Shown piece by piece: positions 22,100-33,056 of a stretch of DNA of 64,000 nt (its first letter is position 1; every line of letters starts with the position of its first letter). A program made the translations under genes and the position numbers. The notes below the pieces were generated by a model that made no database searches, had not been told where the DNA came from, and saw nothing but the letters and a program-made list of their open reading frames with translations. Origin of the DNA: Azorinus chamasolen (Eukaryota; Mollusca; Bivalvia; Cardiida; Solecurtidae); assembly GCA_963576725.1 (NCBI GenBank), contig OY755241.1:72738799-72802798 (forward strand). The letters are read 5' to 3'.

Positions 22100-22530
22100 T
22101 TTTCCCATACATTTTGAGTACACATATACATAACGTGCGTTTCTGAGTACATGGCCATGGTGCACACATATAAATAAAGTGCGCTTCTAAGTACATGACC
22201 GCTTTGAACACATGGGCATAAAGCGTACTTCTAAGTAAATGCCCACTATGAACACATTACACCAAAAGCACACTTGTAAGTACCTGACCACTTTGCACAT
22301 ATATACATAAAGCGCGCTTGTAAGTACCTAATCACTCTGCACATTTATACATAAAGCGCGCTTGTAAGTACCTAACCACCCTGAACATTTATACATAAAG
22401 CGCGCTTGTAAGTACCTGACAACTTTGCACACATATACATAAAGCGTGCTTCTCAGTACCTGGTCCATTTGCACAAATATACATCAAGCATGCTTCTAAG
22501 TACCTGGTCCATTTGCACACATGTACAAAA
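22100..22530. repeat. Minisatellite, unit about 44 bp
   Basis: CATAAAGCGCGCTTGTAAG plus TACCTGACCACTTTGCACA, spaced 44 bp (for example AGCGCGCTTG at 22311 and 22355). The minus-strand ORF at 22389-22592 is repeat translation. Confidence 0.85.
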
Positions 22531-22534
22531 ATAG

Positions 22535-23330
22535 GTACCCTGGTCAGTGTGGCTAAATTCGATGAGCTTCGGTAAAAATCATCCAAATACATACATATTG
22601 ATCGGTTATTAGTTTGGAATTTCAGCTGATAACAGACATTTTTCCATGACAGAAACCGTGCAATTTACTTAAGTAAACATAACAGTCCTACATGAGCCAG
22701 CTTGTCTGGATACCCTGTTAGTGAAGGTGTTAGAAAAGTGTTTAAATGTAAGTATTGACTAGCATTTTAATACTTTTCTGCCTGTCCAGAATATAGCTGG
22801 TAGTTTAGCCAACTATCTAAGTAATGCCATAGGATATAGAAAACAGACAGGGTTTTGCGTCCCTTCAACGAAATACACATCACTATCGCATGTACAGTAT
22901 GTACCGTGTATGAATACGTTGTGATGAATCTCTTAGTGTTACGTTAAAAAGAGCCCCATCATACATACTAAATCTGCAACACAAATAATAGTAATTGTGC
23001 TATATTCCAATAATAAATTTGATTTAATGAACACTTTCTCAAAGTTTCGTAATTGGCGACATGTATTAGACAATCGGACACATCAAACGGTGGAATTCAG
23101 TTATTCAAAATGCTTAAAGTAGCTTCACATGGGTTTAAACAAATCACTTCAACATCACTACAAGGAAGTGATCGTTGGCAAATGCATAAATAGGTGTAGT
23201 TCTTAGTCTGAGAACTGCAATCAAAATGCCCTGCTGTGCTTAGCTAATACGTTTGGCTACTGACGACTGAGACTGAAGAGAAAAGCAAACCACAAATTCG
23301 GAAACTGGCTAAGTACAGTAGGTATAAAAC
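22535..23330. other. No gene or repeat recognised
   Basis: About 800 bp without an ORF or element I can support. Confidence 0.45.
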
Positions 23331-23340
23331 TGTGAGCTGT

Positions 23341-23556
23341 TTAACCCTTTCGCTGCCAAAATTACGTCGTCTGCTAACTTTGTCGTCTGCTACAAATTTT
23401 CATTTTTTTTATTTTCTTCATTTTTGTTTCAAAAACATAGTAACAGTAACAAAGTCCGTGTTTTTTCAAAATAACATTGAGTTACTCGGCGTCTCATCTG
23501 GATCCAAACTGTTTGCATAGGTAATCACAGATCCGGCATTGGCAGCGAAAGGGTAA
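23341..23556 (+). mobile_element. TT-G MITE
   Basis: TTAACCCTTTCGCTGCCAAA to TTGGCAGCGAAAGGG, the clearest TT-G ends in the window. Only the right hairpin arm (GAGTTACTCGGCGTCTCATC, TGGATCCAAACTGTTTGC) remains. Its right TTAA (now GTAA) is shared with the next element. Confidence 0.83.
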
Positions 23557-23779
23557 CCCATTCCCTCATATTAAAGCCGTTTGATGCCTCTTTAAATCTC
23601 ACGCTTTGATACCCTTGTGATAAATAGAGCATTTGCTCCATAGGAGTAAAGCTCTATTTATCACAATGGTTTCAAAATTACACAATTCTAAAATTGTCAT
23701 TTTCTCCAGTAAATTATCCTTTTCGGTAGACTTATTGAAAGAGGTTGGGTATAAATTATCCTATGAGGGAATGGATAAA
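23553..23779 (+). mobile_element. TT-B hairpin MITE back-to-back with TT-G
   Basis: Begins at the same GTAA that ends the TT-G copy: GTAACCCATTCCCTCATATT, and ends TATGAGGGAATGGATAA. Hairpin GTGATAAATAGAGCATTTGC intact. Confidence 0.83.
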
Positions 23780-23841
23780 ACTGTATGCCTCCTTGAGATA
23801 CATTCACAGCTGCACCACCTCGAGAGCGAGAGCGAGACATA

Positions 23842-24281
23842 CAGTAGAAATTGTCTTAAGCAACCATTCAAAAGAGGTCTAAATATTAGTCTTTAAGACG
23901 GATGATTGCTTGATCCAGGGCAAAAGTCATACTGAAAGATCCTATTGGAAGTTTATACATTACTATTGCCCTGAATTAAGCGGACATCTGCTTCTTAACC
24001 CTTTCACCGCCACTGTCGTGTAAATCCACCACGACAAATAGTGCAGTCCCAGATCAGACGCCGCCTTTTCAAGGCGGCGTCTGATCAGGGACTTCACTAT
24101 TTGTCTCAATCTCTAGTTCTATATATGTGCTTTATTCCTTTGAAATTTGCATTTAATTATCTCATTTCCTTATTTTACTGTATGATTTAACAAAGTTGGA
24201 TTGCAGACGACAATTAGAAATTTGGCGCCGAAAGGGTTAAGACTTCTCATAACTTCATGTCGCATAAAATAGGCTCTACTG
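23842..24281. mobile_element. TA-1 MITE split by a nested TT-F
   Basis: CAGTAGAAATTGTCTTAAGC .. to ..TAGGCTCTACTG with TA both sides. A TT-F element sits at an internal TTAA. Removing it restores GCTTC-TTAA-GACT, exactly as in the uninterrupted relative at 7845-7857. Confidence 0.85.
23995..24240 (+). mobile_element. TT-F hairpin MITE (nested)
   Basis: TTAACCCTTTCACCGCCACT to GGCGCCGAAAGGGTTAA, 246 bp. The hairpin GACAAATAGTGCAGTCCCAG / GGGACTTCACTATTTGTC has apex GCCGCCTTTTCAAGGCGGC. Both TTAA copies are perfect. Confidence 0.92.
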
Positions 24282-24532
24282 TATGTGACCTACTCCATAG
24301 GATGTGCTTGGGCATACACGTGAAGGCACGTGCGTATAGTTGGTTGAAATTTCTCGAAATTGAAAAATTAGATATTGATTCCTCACTAGCTGCAGGCTGT
24401 TGGAATTCCAACAGACATTTTCAAAATCAAATTCATTTGAGTGTCAAAATGAAGGTTCCATAATTCAAAATTTCGATGACAACTAGATATGGCAAGGTAG
24501 TCAATAATTTCGTCAGGGCCCGAGGTAGTCAA

Positions 24533-24615
24533 ACTTTTGAGTCTGAGATCATTGTCTGAGCTTGCTCAGAATATGACCAATCGGATGCTTGAGAACGATG
24601 TCAGACTCATAAGAT
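24533..24615. repeat. Palindromic element N, fragment
   Basis: TTTTGAGTCTGAGATCATTG .. CAATCGGATGCTTGAGAACG .. CAGACTCATAAG. Related to 44128-44266. Confidence 0.5.
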
Positions 24616-24958
24616 CTAGATCTAGATATAATGCAAATCAATAAAACAATGATTTAATCTAAGTTTTTAACTTCCTTCTCCCAATAATGCTCTTTTTCAA
24701 CATGTATTACAAACACACAATAGTATTGTCATCAAAGTTAAAAATCCACCCCACTTCCAAAAAAAAACCCCAAACAAATCTACGCCCCCGCTAATCTAAA
24801 ATCCTTGATACGCACCTGGCCTGTACTACCCGTACAACTGAAATTCCTTTGATATTTTGCCATCCGGTACTCGTTTGTTTCTCTTTATTTATTGGTCTAA
24901 GTGTCTGCTTAAACTCGGACCGGCTATAATCTTTCTTACTTTCAAATGATGAAACCAA

Positions 24959-25280
24959 CAGCGGAACCTCGATTTGTCCAAACGTCGATTTAACCCGAAC
25001 AAAAGATTTAACCCGAACACAAGATTTAACCCGAACAAAATATTCGGATCTTCCAAAACTTACAGTACAGATTTGCTCTAACATGTATTACAATGTATAT
25101 TATCTAGAAACACATGTAAGCATGTCTAAAGTAATGCTGAAAGTTCCTTCAGGAGCTTTCAGCATTACTTTACACCTGCATTGATAAATTGTCCAGATTT
25201 GAACTTGGATAATTCAAGCTTCTGTTATATCGAAGTAATTTGTATGGTCCCTTGAAGTTCGAGATATCGAAGTTCAGCTG
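24959..25280. mobile_element. TA-5 MITE
   Basis: CAGCGGAACCTCGATTTGTC to GATATCGAAGTTCAGCTG, TA on the right. The internal hairpin AGTAATGCTGAAAGTTCC / GGAGCTTTCAGCATTACT is strong. The left end contains GATTTAACCCGAACAAAA three times in tandem. Confidence 0.82.
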
Positions 25281-25531
25281 TATTGTCTAACAACTTGGCT
25301 TTTGCGTCCCATCTCGAACCAAGCTGTCTGTAAATTCGGGTCAGCTCGCGCTTAGCAAACAAAATGTTAAATCTGACCTTTGGTCGGCTCGCATGTAAAA
25401 TACTGATTTCGGGAAACAAGATTGAATTCAGTAATCACATTAAGGGTATTCAGATCGAGCAAACAGCTATTGATGTCTTTCTCTCTTTTTTGATGAAATC
25501 TATATAATAGCATTGAGATATTTTTAATATA

Positions 25532-25735
25532 CAGTAAAACCTCGATTATTCGAATTTTATGTATAAAATGGTTTAGATACTTTTAGGCAGGTGGCTGCTT
25601 AATGCATGGTGAAAGTCATGCAGAAAGCTCCTAGAGGAGCTTTCTGCATGACTTCCACCATGCATTAAGCTGTCACCTGTCTTAAAGATCGATAATAATA
25701 CGTACTTTAGTGTTCGAATAATCGAGATTCTACTG
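25532..25735. mobile_element. TA-3 hairpin MITE
   Basis: CAGTAAAACCTCGATTATTC to GAATAATCGAGATTCTACTG, TA both sides, 204 bp. Palindrome arms GGCAGGTGGCTGCTTAATGC, apex GCTCCTAGAGGAGC. Confidence 0.9.
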
Positions 25736-25777
25736 TATATTGCAGCTGATCTTTGTTATTCTAGTTTGGTAAACGAG

Positions 25778-26350
25778 TTAAGCCTTTCCTCTCTAAATAC
25801 ACATTTAATGCTTTTGCAAACAGAGTACAATGTTCCCTCTTTACAACGACACCCTTTGGGATACGAAGATTGTATGTATTGTTCAAAGGGAGTTGTTATA
25901 GGGAGGGAAAATCAAACATAATTAGCTTGTTTGCAGATCCCCAGATAAGGTGTATTTCGACAACTAAAACCGTTATGCCTCAATCAAACCCTATGTTGTG
26001 ACCACTCTTTAGAATTGTCACAAAGAGACGATTCTAAAGAGTGGTCACAACATAGGGTTTGATGGAGGCATAAAGAAAATACGATGGAAAAAGGTATTTT
26101 CTGGAGCCTTGTTGTTTCGGAAACAGTGATATGCGTTGTTGTAAGGAGGGAATCGTTATTGAGAGAGCCGTTGTAGGGAGGGAGCACTGTAGATCAAATT
26201 GCACCTCTTGGAGCCGTCTGAACAGGTTCTGCTCTGTGTGCTTATAGATAGTCATAATCAATAGTCATAAATATAGTTACCAACATTACAATTCAGCTAA
26301 CTAATATGCATGTGTTATTCCTTACATAAATGTTCATAAGGGAAAATGTT
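25778..26350 (+). mobile_element. TT-A MITE split by a nested TA-6
   Basis: TTAAGCCTTTCCTCTCTAAA start; the hairpin arm GCAAACAGAGTA stops at a TA where a TA-6 element begins and resumes after it as TAGATCAAATTG .. GGAGCCGTCTGAACAGG .. CTGCTCTG. The right end is decayed near 26350. Confidence 0.75.
25828..26189 (-). mobile_element. TA-6 hairpin MITE nested in a TT-A hairpin arm
   Basis: Inverted orientation: CAATGTTCCCTCTTTACAAC to TTGTAGGGAGGGAGCACTG, TA both sides, 362 bp. Hairpin CTATGTTGTGACCACTCTTT / AAAGAGTGGTCACAACATAG is nearly perfect. ORFs at 25984-26261 are MITE translation. Confidence 0.9.
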
Positions 26351-26743
26351 GGTAGATCATTACTCTGTCCAGGGTAAATAGAAATTATAAACACTGCTCT
26401 GGGTTCCTCTTCTTTCTTCGCCCCAAAGATTTTTAAGGTTCAAAAGCAGAGAAGGAGCTGCGATTCTATGACTTCAGTCATAGGGAATTCATGTCAGGAA
26501 CATTAGGGTTAGATTGTTCATTCTAGTGCCATGTAGCTCTGGCAAAAAAATGGAAATAAAGTTAGGCTATTATGTTTATGCCTAATGAATATGCAACTGT
26601 GTTAGTTTTGCTACATTGATTCAAATCATTAGAACATGTCAAATATTTATAATTCGCCGAAATGGAATAGAACGGTGGTAATAGAATCGGCTCATGATTT
26701 CAAACACTCCATATCTCAGTTCCTAGCAATGATCTATTGATAT

Positions 26744-26945
26744 ACGGTAGACATTCTATATCTAGAACTTCAAGGGACCATACATAATACACCGAAATAA
26801 CAGAAGTTCGAGTCATCCGATTTCTAATTTGCACAATTTCTCAAATTCACATCTTAATGCAGGTCGGAAGTAATGCTGAAAGCTCCTGTAGGAGCTCCTG
26901 TAGGAACTTTCAGCATTACTTTCGACATGTATTAAGCTGTCACAG
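26744..26945 (-). mobile_element. TA-5 MITE, one end missing
   Basis: Starts CGGTAGACATTCTATATCTAG-like (first 20 bp only partly match CAGTTGAAC ends), with GGGACCATACA in reverse and the hairpin AGTAATGCTGAAAGCTCC. The apex carries a duplicated GGAGCTCCTGTA. The far end is lost at a junction with a dispersed repeat. Confidence 0.65.
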
Positions 26946-26949
26946 GGAT

Positions 26950-27100
26950 TTCCATATATGCGTAGTGATACATTTTGTAACAATTCGGTATAGGTATGCA
27001 CATGTGCTCTTTGTTTCATTATGGTGCTGTTCAGGCGACTATTTGTTTTGTATGTGGTTCCTGCATGACTCATACGTTTTCGTTTGTTATCTCACTTAGA
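26950..27100 (-). repeat. Dispersed repeat O fragment
   Basis: CTGTTCAGGCGACTATTTGT .. GTGGTTCCTGCATGACTCA is the reverse complement of sequence at about 784-840 with moderate divergence. Confidence 0.6.
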
Positions 27101-27228
27101 ATATGGCGGTTTTTCTATTTACGCTTGTTGTTTTAAATCTTTAAACATCATTCTAAAGATGAGAATCAATCCCCAAAAAATATGCATTTAATGCTGCAAA
27201 ATGCATCTAAAAGAGATCAACATGAACA

Positions 27229-27360
27229 TAGGTGCTCTTTTTCGGAACTTTCACTACGGTATTATGGAAATATTGGAGAGGTATCCTCCAACTAGAGAGA
27301 TAAATAGACAGCTCATGCTCCTGTTGTGATATTGAAAGAAACCCAGGACTGAATCTGGGT
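27229..27360 (+). pseudogene. Retroelement fragment with degraded 2A-like motif, copy 1
   Basis: About 130 bp matches 27511-27640. In one frame 27328-27351 reads D-I-E-R-N-P-G-L, one step from the 2A consensus DxExNPGP. In-frame stops and small indels separate it from the upstream residues. It is a broken duplicate and cannot encode a product. Confidence 0.55.
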
Positions 27361-27390
27361 TGATAAATAGTATGATATAGAACTAGCATT

Positions 27391-27836
27391 ATGCTTGATA
27401 ATTGTACGGTGATGAGAGGGATGGATCCCCTACCCTTACACACCAATGACGGGGATAATAAACGAGGTCCCGTTATTATAGCAGAACCTGAAAAAAAAGA
27501 ACATAGTTGTTCTGTTTCGGAACTTTCACTACAGTACTACGAAATATTTGAGAGGTATCCTCCTATTAGAGAGATAAATTGACAATTCATGCCCTTGTTG
27601 TGATATTGAAACAAACCCAGGACCAATAGAATCTGGGTTCAGTGTCTGCTCAAAAGCAGTGCGAAAAGATCACCAGTTGCATTCTTACACCATGTAAGCA
27701 CGAAATGGACTCATCAAAATGCTCTCTCAACTTCGAAATAAAGATACCAATCGAGTTCTTATGTCCAATGTGTAGATCCCCGTTTAACATACATAATATG
27801 TACAAGAAAACCATTGATGCAAAGCATGAGTACTGA
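27391..27836 (+). pseudogene. Decayed retroelement ORF with a 2A-like motif and a Cys/His-rich segment
   Basis: Three short open segments lie in three different frames: 27391-27582 (63 aa), the segment around 27590-27690 containing D-I-E-T-N-P-G-P at 27602-27625, and 27642-27836 (64 aa). 2A-like peptides make ribosomes skip a peptide bond and are known near the N-termini of some invertebrate non-LTR retrotransposon proteins. The last segment contains C-K-H and CPMCRSPF, suggestive of half a RING-type zinc site but with incomplete spacing. The frames fit one ancestral ORF broken by single-base indels just before the 2A. No reverse transcriptase follows, so the element class is undetermined. 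Confidence 0.5.
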
Positions 27837-27849
27837 ATAGTGAATAATT

Positions 27850-29690
27850 GGCGCCCGCGCATTTAGCGCGGAGCCTCTATGGGCTTACGAAATGTTCAGC
27901 TAATAGGAGGAGCAGTCATTTCTGTAACGTTAAAAAAATGAAAGTTACTTGTTTGAGCAATGTAAATTGTACGCACTGGTCGATTAAGAGTGTAAATAAC
28001 ATATCAGAAGTAATGAAATAAAAGCATTTGTTTGTTATTATTGCATTAAAATATATGAAAGATATTAAAAGATATTGATACTAAAAAGCTGATCCTTTCG
28101 AATTTCCGGTGCAATAGGCTTGCCACAGGGTCTTGGAAAGTATTACACTTTTTTCAGTAAATGCACAGTCCAGTGTGCAGTTTTTGGTTGAATGCGGATT
28201 AATTGAAAGTTTAGGTATAACGTATATTTGCTTTTTAAAGTTTGGCCCAATTAATCCTATACATTACGGTGTATAAATGAACGGTTGTCATAAGCGTACT
28301 ACCCAATCGCGAAAAGTGTCGGTTCCGCAACATTTTAGTCATTCCTCGGCTGATCGTTCTGTTGCGGTATTACACTTTTTATTAGCCCTGACCTTAGGAG
28401 AAATAATTTTCAAATATTTTTATTTCCAAAATACAAACAATTCTACACTGAAAAAATATGTCGAGCTGTTTCCAATTATATAGAATTGTATCATTCCATA
28501 CACAATGTTTTTAATAATCATAAACGACAAATTACAATTCACTCACAATTCTTGATAAATCTGCCCCCTACCAGTGAAATTCCATCCCCAGCGTTCCATA
28601 TAGCGCGGGGTCTTCAGTCCCCCTTCCGCGCAACCAACCAACGTTTTACCAGAGGGCGAGAAATGGGAAGAACGAATCTCAACAAAGGTACAAAACTCAT
28701 GTATGCTTCCTCTCGATTGCTAACGACAGTTTCCTCCCTTCACCCGACGCAGGAGGAGGACTGTAGTTATTTCCCTTCCCCAAATCAAGATGGCAGCCCC
28801 ATGACGAAACATTGTCGATACCTTCGGAATCTCAAATAGGTTCGCAATTTAAATAGAAAACGGCACGTGTTAGGACACCCTTGCAGAAACATAACTAGAC
28901 AGGCTGTTCAACAATAACCACTTTTCAGTAGATGGGTTTAAAATGGAATGGCGTGACAGAGCATCTGAAGGTGGTGGACTAATGACTTTAAGGAGACAAG
29001 ATCTAATATAGAGAATAATGTATCTGAAGTGTGAAGAAATCCATGTATTTTGAACTGAACGAAATGTGGTAAACAATGCTAATACAGATCACCATAAATG
29101 TCAGAGTCTAAGTTTGAAAATGACATTTGTTATATAGCCCAACAAAATTCACATGACGTTGACCTTTATGCAAGAATAAATCAAAGTGAGATGACGCAGT
29201 ATACATCAATACTTGCCACTACATCGTACATAAAAAATGCAGGAGAGACACGCTATAATGTTAGTACATATAGAATTATCAAAACATTAGCTTATAGTAA
29301 ATTATTGTGTCACCTGCGTTTCTCAGAGGTGGCATATAGAAATGAATCTACATGAGGCAAAAACGCAAACCTTAAGTCAATCAAATTTAATGCAATCTAG
29401 AAAAAAACTTGGCGGGGGAATCCGTGTCCCATGGGCACATTTTCTTTTATTTAGCAAATAATACGCAAAATGGTGTTACTTTCTATATAAAACCCCATGT
29501 GTAGTCATTTGACAGCTGATGGAACTAATGAATTCTCTTGAAAATATAATGGAACTTTAAGATATATTTTGATTTATGATTTACTGTCATCTTAACTTTA
29601 TGTATGCACATGTCTTAACTTTGTTTGCTGTATAGGTGTACTCTCTTTTTAGTTATTTATGTCTGTGTGTCAGACAATAACGTTTTAGCA
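27850..29690. other. Repeat-poor stretch with unassigned ORFs
   Basis: About 1.8 kb with no MITE. Open frames at 28277-28483, 28486-28839 (117 aa) and 29098-29355 (85 aa) have no domain I recognise. The GC content rises locally around 28590-28800. A GGCGCCCGCGCATTTAGCGCG inverted repeat lies at about 27850. If any host exon exists in this window, this is the likeliest place, but I see no supporting splice structure. Confidence 0.4.
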
Positions 29691-29694
29691 AATA

Positions 29695-29905
29695 CAGTAA
29701 AATACCTCTATAGCGGCCACTAAATTACATCAAGTAGTTTGTGTTAAAGGCAGGTGGCTGCTTAAAGCAAGGTGAAAAAAACCCCAGAATGCTCCTATAG
29801 GAGCGTTCTGGTTTACTTTCACCTTGCTTTAAGCGGCTATCTGTCCTAAGTACCTACTACATATAATTAACACAATTTAGTGGCCGTTATGGAGAGGTTT
29901 TACTG
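29695..29905. mobile_element. TA-2 hairpin MITE
   Basis: CAGTAAAATACCTCTATAGC to TTATGGAGAGGTTTTACTG, TA both sides. Palindrome arms CTTAAAGCAAGGTGAAA, apex GCTCCTATAGGAGC. Confidence 0.88.
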
Positions 29906-29907
29906 TA

Positions 29908-30015
29908 CATTTTAGAACAATTCTGTATTATAAAGTTTGGAAGGACCGAACTTTTACTTCGAGTTATCCCGGTGTTCCAGTTATCCGAGTTCGAGAAAGC
30001 GAAGTTCGGCTCCTA
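29908..30015. repeat. TA-5 fragment
   Basis: ACTTCGAGTTATCCCGG .. CCGAGTTCGAGAAAGCGAAG, an end fragment. It begins right after the TA of the preceding element; its own CAGT end is not recognisable. Confidence 0.55.
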
Positions 30016-30106
30016 ACTTGGTCCTCTTATTTGCAACTCTGAGTAACCTGTAGTACTCTACCAACGACTTTATGATACCATTTGCAAACAGTGTTCGTCC
30101 AGATTA

Positions 30107-30420
30107 ATTATTATTATTATTATACCATATTTATATAGCACTCTTTTCATATCTAAATACGTTCAAAAGTGCTTTACAATTAAAACATTTATACATACTA
30201 AAGCAGAAATTAAAGAAAATATAAGATATGCAATAGAAATAAAAACATAATAAACAAAACAAAAACATTTACAGTGTATTTCTAAGGTATAAAAAGAACA
30301 TCGCATAGCTCAAAATTTAAAATCAATATGCCTAGTAAGGTATAATACAATTATGATAAGAGAATAAAGCAATGTTGATGGCATACTATTTCTATAGTTA
30401 AAACATGCAACCGCTGTTTG
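30107..30420. repeat. Dispersed AT-rich repeat
   Basis: ATTATTATTATTATACC, then TATATAGCACTCTTTTCATA and CAAAAGTGCTTTACAATT. A phrase of this form is, as far as I recall, common in invertebrate genomes; class unknown. Confidence 0.4.
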
Positions 30421-30505
30421 GGCTTAAGATATATATCAGCCACCATAATACTTTAATAAGGAACGATTTTACGAGATATTTTAAAAGATTCAAGTGTAGC
30501 TGAGA

Positions 30506-30736
30506 TTAACCCATTCGCGCCCAATGGACTCTTCCACGGTTATATATTAGATCAGTCTATTTTTTATCCAAGGGATATCCTGGTCTAAATGTTCATTTTC
30601 GTGTTTTGTTGTTGTTGGAATTCCTATCAGCAAACAGTGTAGACTCTGATCAGACGCCGCATTATGCTGCGTCTGATCAGAGTCTACACTGTTTGCCTAT
30701 ATACCATATATGGGGTCGTGGGCACAAATGGGTTAA
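30506..30736 (-). mobile_element. TT-E hairpin MITE
   Basis: TTAACCCATTCGCGCCCAAT to GGGCACAAATGGGTTAA, both TTAA intact, 231 bp. Hairpin GCAAACAGTGTAGACTCTGA / TCAGAGTCTACACTGTTTGC around GACGCCGCATTATGCTGCGTC is nearly perfect. Confidence 0.9.
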
Positions 30737-30831
30737 ATACAATGAAGCCATGGAATGCTTTTGTTTGATAGACGAAAATATATGCAGACAAACGTTTCTC
30801 TGTGTTGAAAGAGTACATTTAAGGTTTTAAA

Positions 30832-31000
30832 GCTTTTGCAAACAGTAGACTAAGAACAGACGATACCATTATTTCTTACATGAATGTTATTAGGAAAATG
30901 ATTAGTCATTTACTCCATAAGTACGACTTTTAACCCTGTCCTTCATCAAAATATGTTTTCATACATTTTAAAACAGCGTTGACCCAGGCCAGACGGCTCC
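30832..31000. repeat. TT-A fragments ending at a half hairpin
   Basis: GCTTTTGCAAACAGTAGAC, ATTTACTCCATAAGTACG and a final half hairpin AAACAGCGTTGACCCAGGCC, AGACGGCTCC that stops at the first unknown base. Confidence 0.6.
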
Positions 31001-31200
31001 NNNNNNNNNNNNNNNNNNNNNNNNNNNNNNNNNNNNNNNNNNNNNNNNNNNNNNNNNNNNNNNNNNNNNNNNNNNNNNNNNNNNNNNNNNNNNNNNNNNN
31101 NNNNNNNNNNNNNNNNNNNNNNNNNNNNNNNNNNNNNNNNNNNNNNNNNNNNNNNNNNNNNNNNNNNNNNNNNNNNNNNNNNNNNNNNNNNNNNNNNNNN
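31001..31200. other. Assembly gap, 200 unknown bases
   Basis: A run of exactly 200 N. It begins at the point where a hairpin apex would be expected. Predicted proteins across it are meaningless. Confidence 0.98.
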
Positions 31201-31629
31201 ACATGGGAATTATTATGTATGTAAGGACTTTTTTATGAATTATAAATATGCAATAAGATATATATTTGTAAAAGTCAGATAGTTTATATTAAACAAAATT
31301 TATTTATTTGTGATGTTTAAGTTGTAATTAATGTTAAGTATTGAAAAGAACACGTTGTATATAACTAGAATAAAGTTCATTTTACATACTACTTAAGTAA
31401 GTATTTTATATACTGAATGGACTATATTGCTGAACATGTTTTTACGACATAATTTTTATATCCCTTTGAAATCAGTGGGTTATGTTAAATAATTGTGGTC
31501 ACTTGTACGAAAAAATATAATTATTTTTCATTTTTTCAAGAAATATGAATTATTTATATCAAAGGGCTAATATAAGACAGTCAAAATGTACATGTTATGC
31601 TATGTCTAACTTATATGTCTAACTATGTC

Positions 31630-32105
31630 CTTCGGGATCATTAGTTTTCATGTTATTAGTTTTGAAAATTGAATACTGCTTAAGCCGGTGCTAGGGGGCG
31701 TGAGTAGTGTTGCACTTCTAATTACTACTCATGAACAGGCTCAATGAAACCGAGTCTGCAATTTTCTCTTTGCATTTCTACTTTTCCTTTCGAGGGATCA
31801 ACCATTTTCAGAATATATGTACTTCACAACAGCAGGTGTTAAGTGCTTGTGTGGCGGCCGTAAAAAAGTCGCCCCGTACTTCATTCTCAGTGTTGTTATA
31901 TGTTCTGGTCCTTCGGGATCATTAATTTTCATGTTATTAGTTTTGAAAATTGAATACTGCTTAAGCCGATGCTAGGGAGCGTGAGTATTGTTGCACTTTT
32001 AATTACTACTCATGAACAGACTCAATTAAACCGAGTCTGCAATTTTCTCTTTGCATTTCTACTTTTCCTTTCGAGGGATCACCCATTTTCAGAATATATT
32101 ATAAC
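31630..32105 (+). repeat. Dispersed repeat K, two tandem copies
   Basis: Copies at about 31630-31830 and 31913-32105, each with TTCGGGATCATTA, AATACTGCTTAAGCCG, GTGTTGCAC or TTGTTGCAC, GAGTCTGCAATTTTCTC and TTTCGAGGGATCA. They are more alike than either is to 14515-14690. Confidence 0.75.
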
Positions 32106-32109
32106 TTTT

Positions 32110-32635
32110 TTTAAATCATATTCATATCATATAACTACGATATTTTTTACACATATATTCTTTATATAAAGGGGGTCCATTTAAACCTCCATAAGTACAT
32201 GTATCACATTGTAAAGTGATTCTGTTTTTCAATATTACAACCAATAGTTTCAGATCAATCTTTGTTTTAGAAATAAATAATGTATAGTTTTTAAAATGTA
32301 AAGATTGGCACGAGTTTGTGTTTATTTACATATGTTTCAAAACTACTTAAAATACAGAGAATTAACTTAACGTATCTGATGTTTGAGATTTGAGAAAACC
32401 AAAGGACCGATTCGTGTCCCCCGATCCTGAAACATCATTTAAGGTGCATCAGCCTATGCGATTATGATAGAAATTTGATTGATAAGCTACATGTATAGTC
32501 ATGTTTACCATACATGCATCCGCATTCATTGCATTTATAGTAGAATGAATGTAATATTAGCAATGCTATGGTAGTGATGGGTGGCACTTCTAAATGAAAT
32601 ATCCATGTCAGTGGTCTATCAAACATGACACTTTT
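32110..32635. other. No gene or repeat recognised
   Basis: AT-rich sequence; no supportable ORF. Confidence 0.45.
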
Positions 32636-32637
32636 GT

Positions 32638-32985
32638 TTAACTCTTTTACTCCATGAATATTTATGATAAAATGATAACAAGATGAAAATTAATGAGGTT
32701 AATTAGTACAATGGCCTATCAGCACATGAAGGTTTTTCTAAAGCAGAAACTGTAGAATCAGATGTATATTATTCAATAAGCAGACAGAGCAGATCCGGAT
32801 CAGACGGCTCCTACAGAAGCCGTCTGATCTGGGTCTACTCTGTTTACAAAGGGCGTACAACGACTTTGCAAACAGAGTAGACCTAGATCAGACGACTCCT
32901 GTAGGAGCCGTCTGATCAAGGTCTGCTGTGTTTGCTAATGGAATCATATAGACCTGATCCTACAAATTAAGACATGGTCAAATAT
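32638..32985. mobile_element. Two TT-A elements joined in inverted orientation
   Basis: TTAACTCTTTTACTCCATGA opens an inverted TT-A whose hairpin spans about 32778-32850 (GCAGACAGAGCAGATCC to CTACTCTGTTTAC). After GGGCGTACAACGACTTTGC a second, forward TT-A hairpin spans about 32872-32938 (apex GACTCCTGTAGGAGCC). No TTAA lies between them. Confidence 0.75.
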
Positions 32986-33056
32986 TTCTATAGTCATATT
33001 CCGTGTACAAAATTAATCTACATACAGTATAAGATCGATACTACCAACACTCAAAT

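Noticed and set aside
28486..28839. 117-aa ORF in a repeat-poor stretch as a possible host gene
   Set aside because: No domain, no splice pattern and no supporting neighbours; left as unassigned.
30968..31224. ORFs spanning the N run
   Set aside because: They consist almost wholly of unknown residues.
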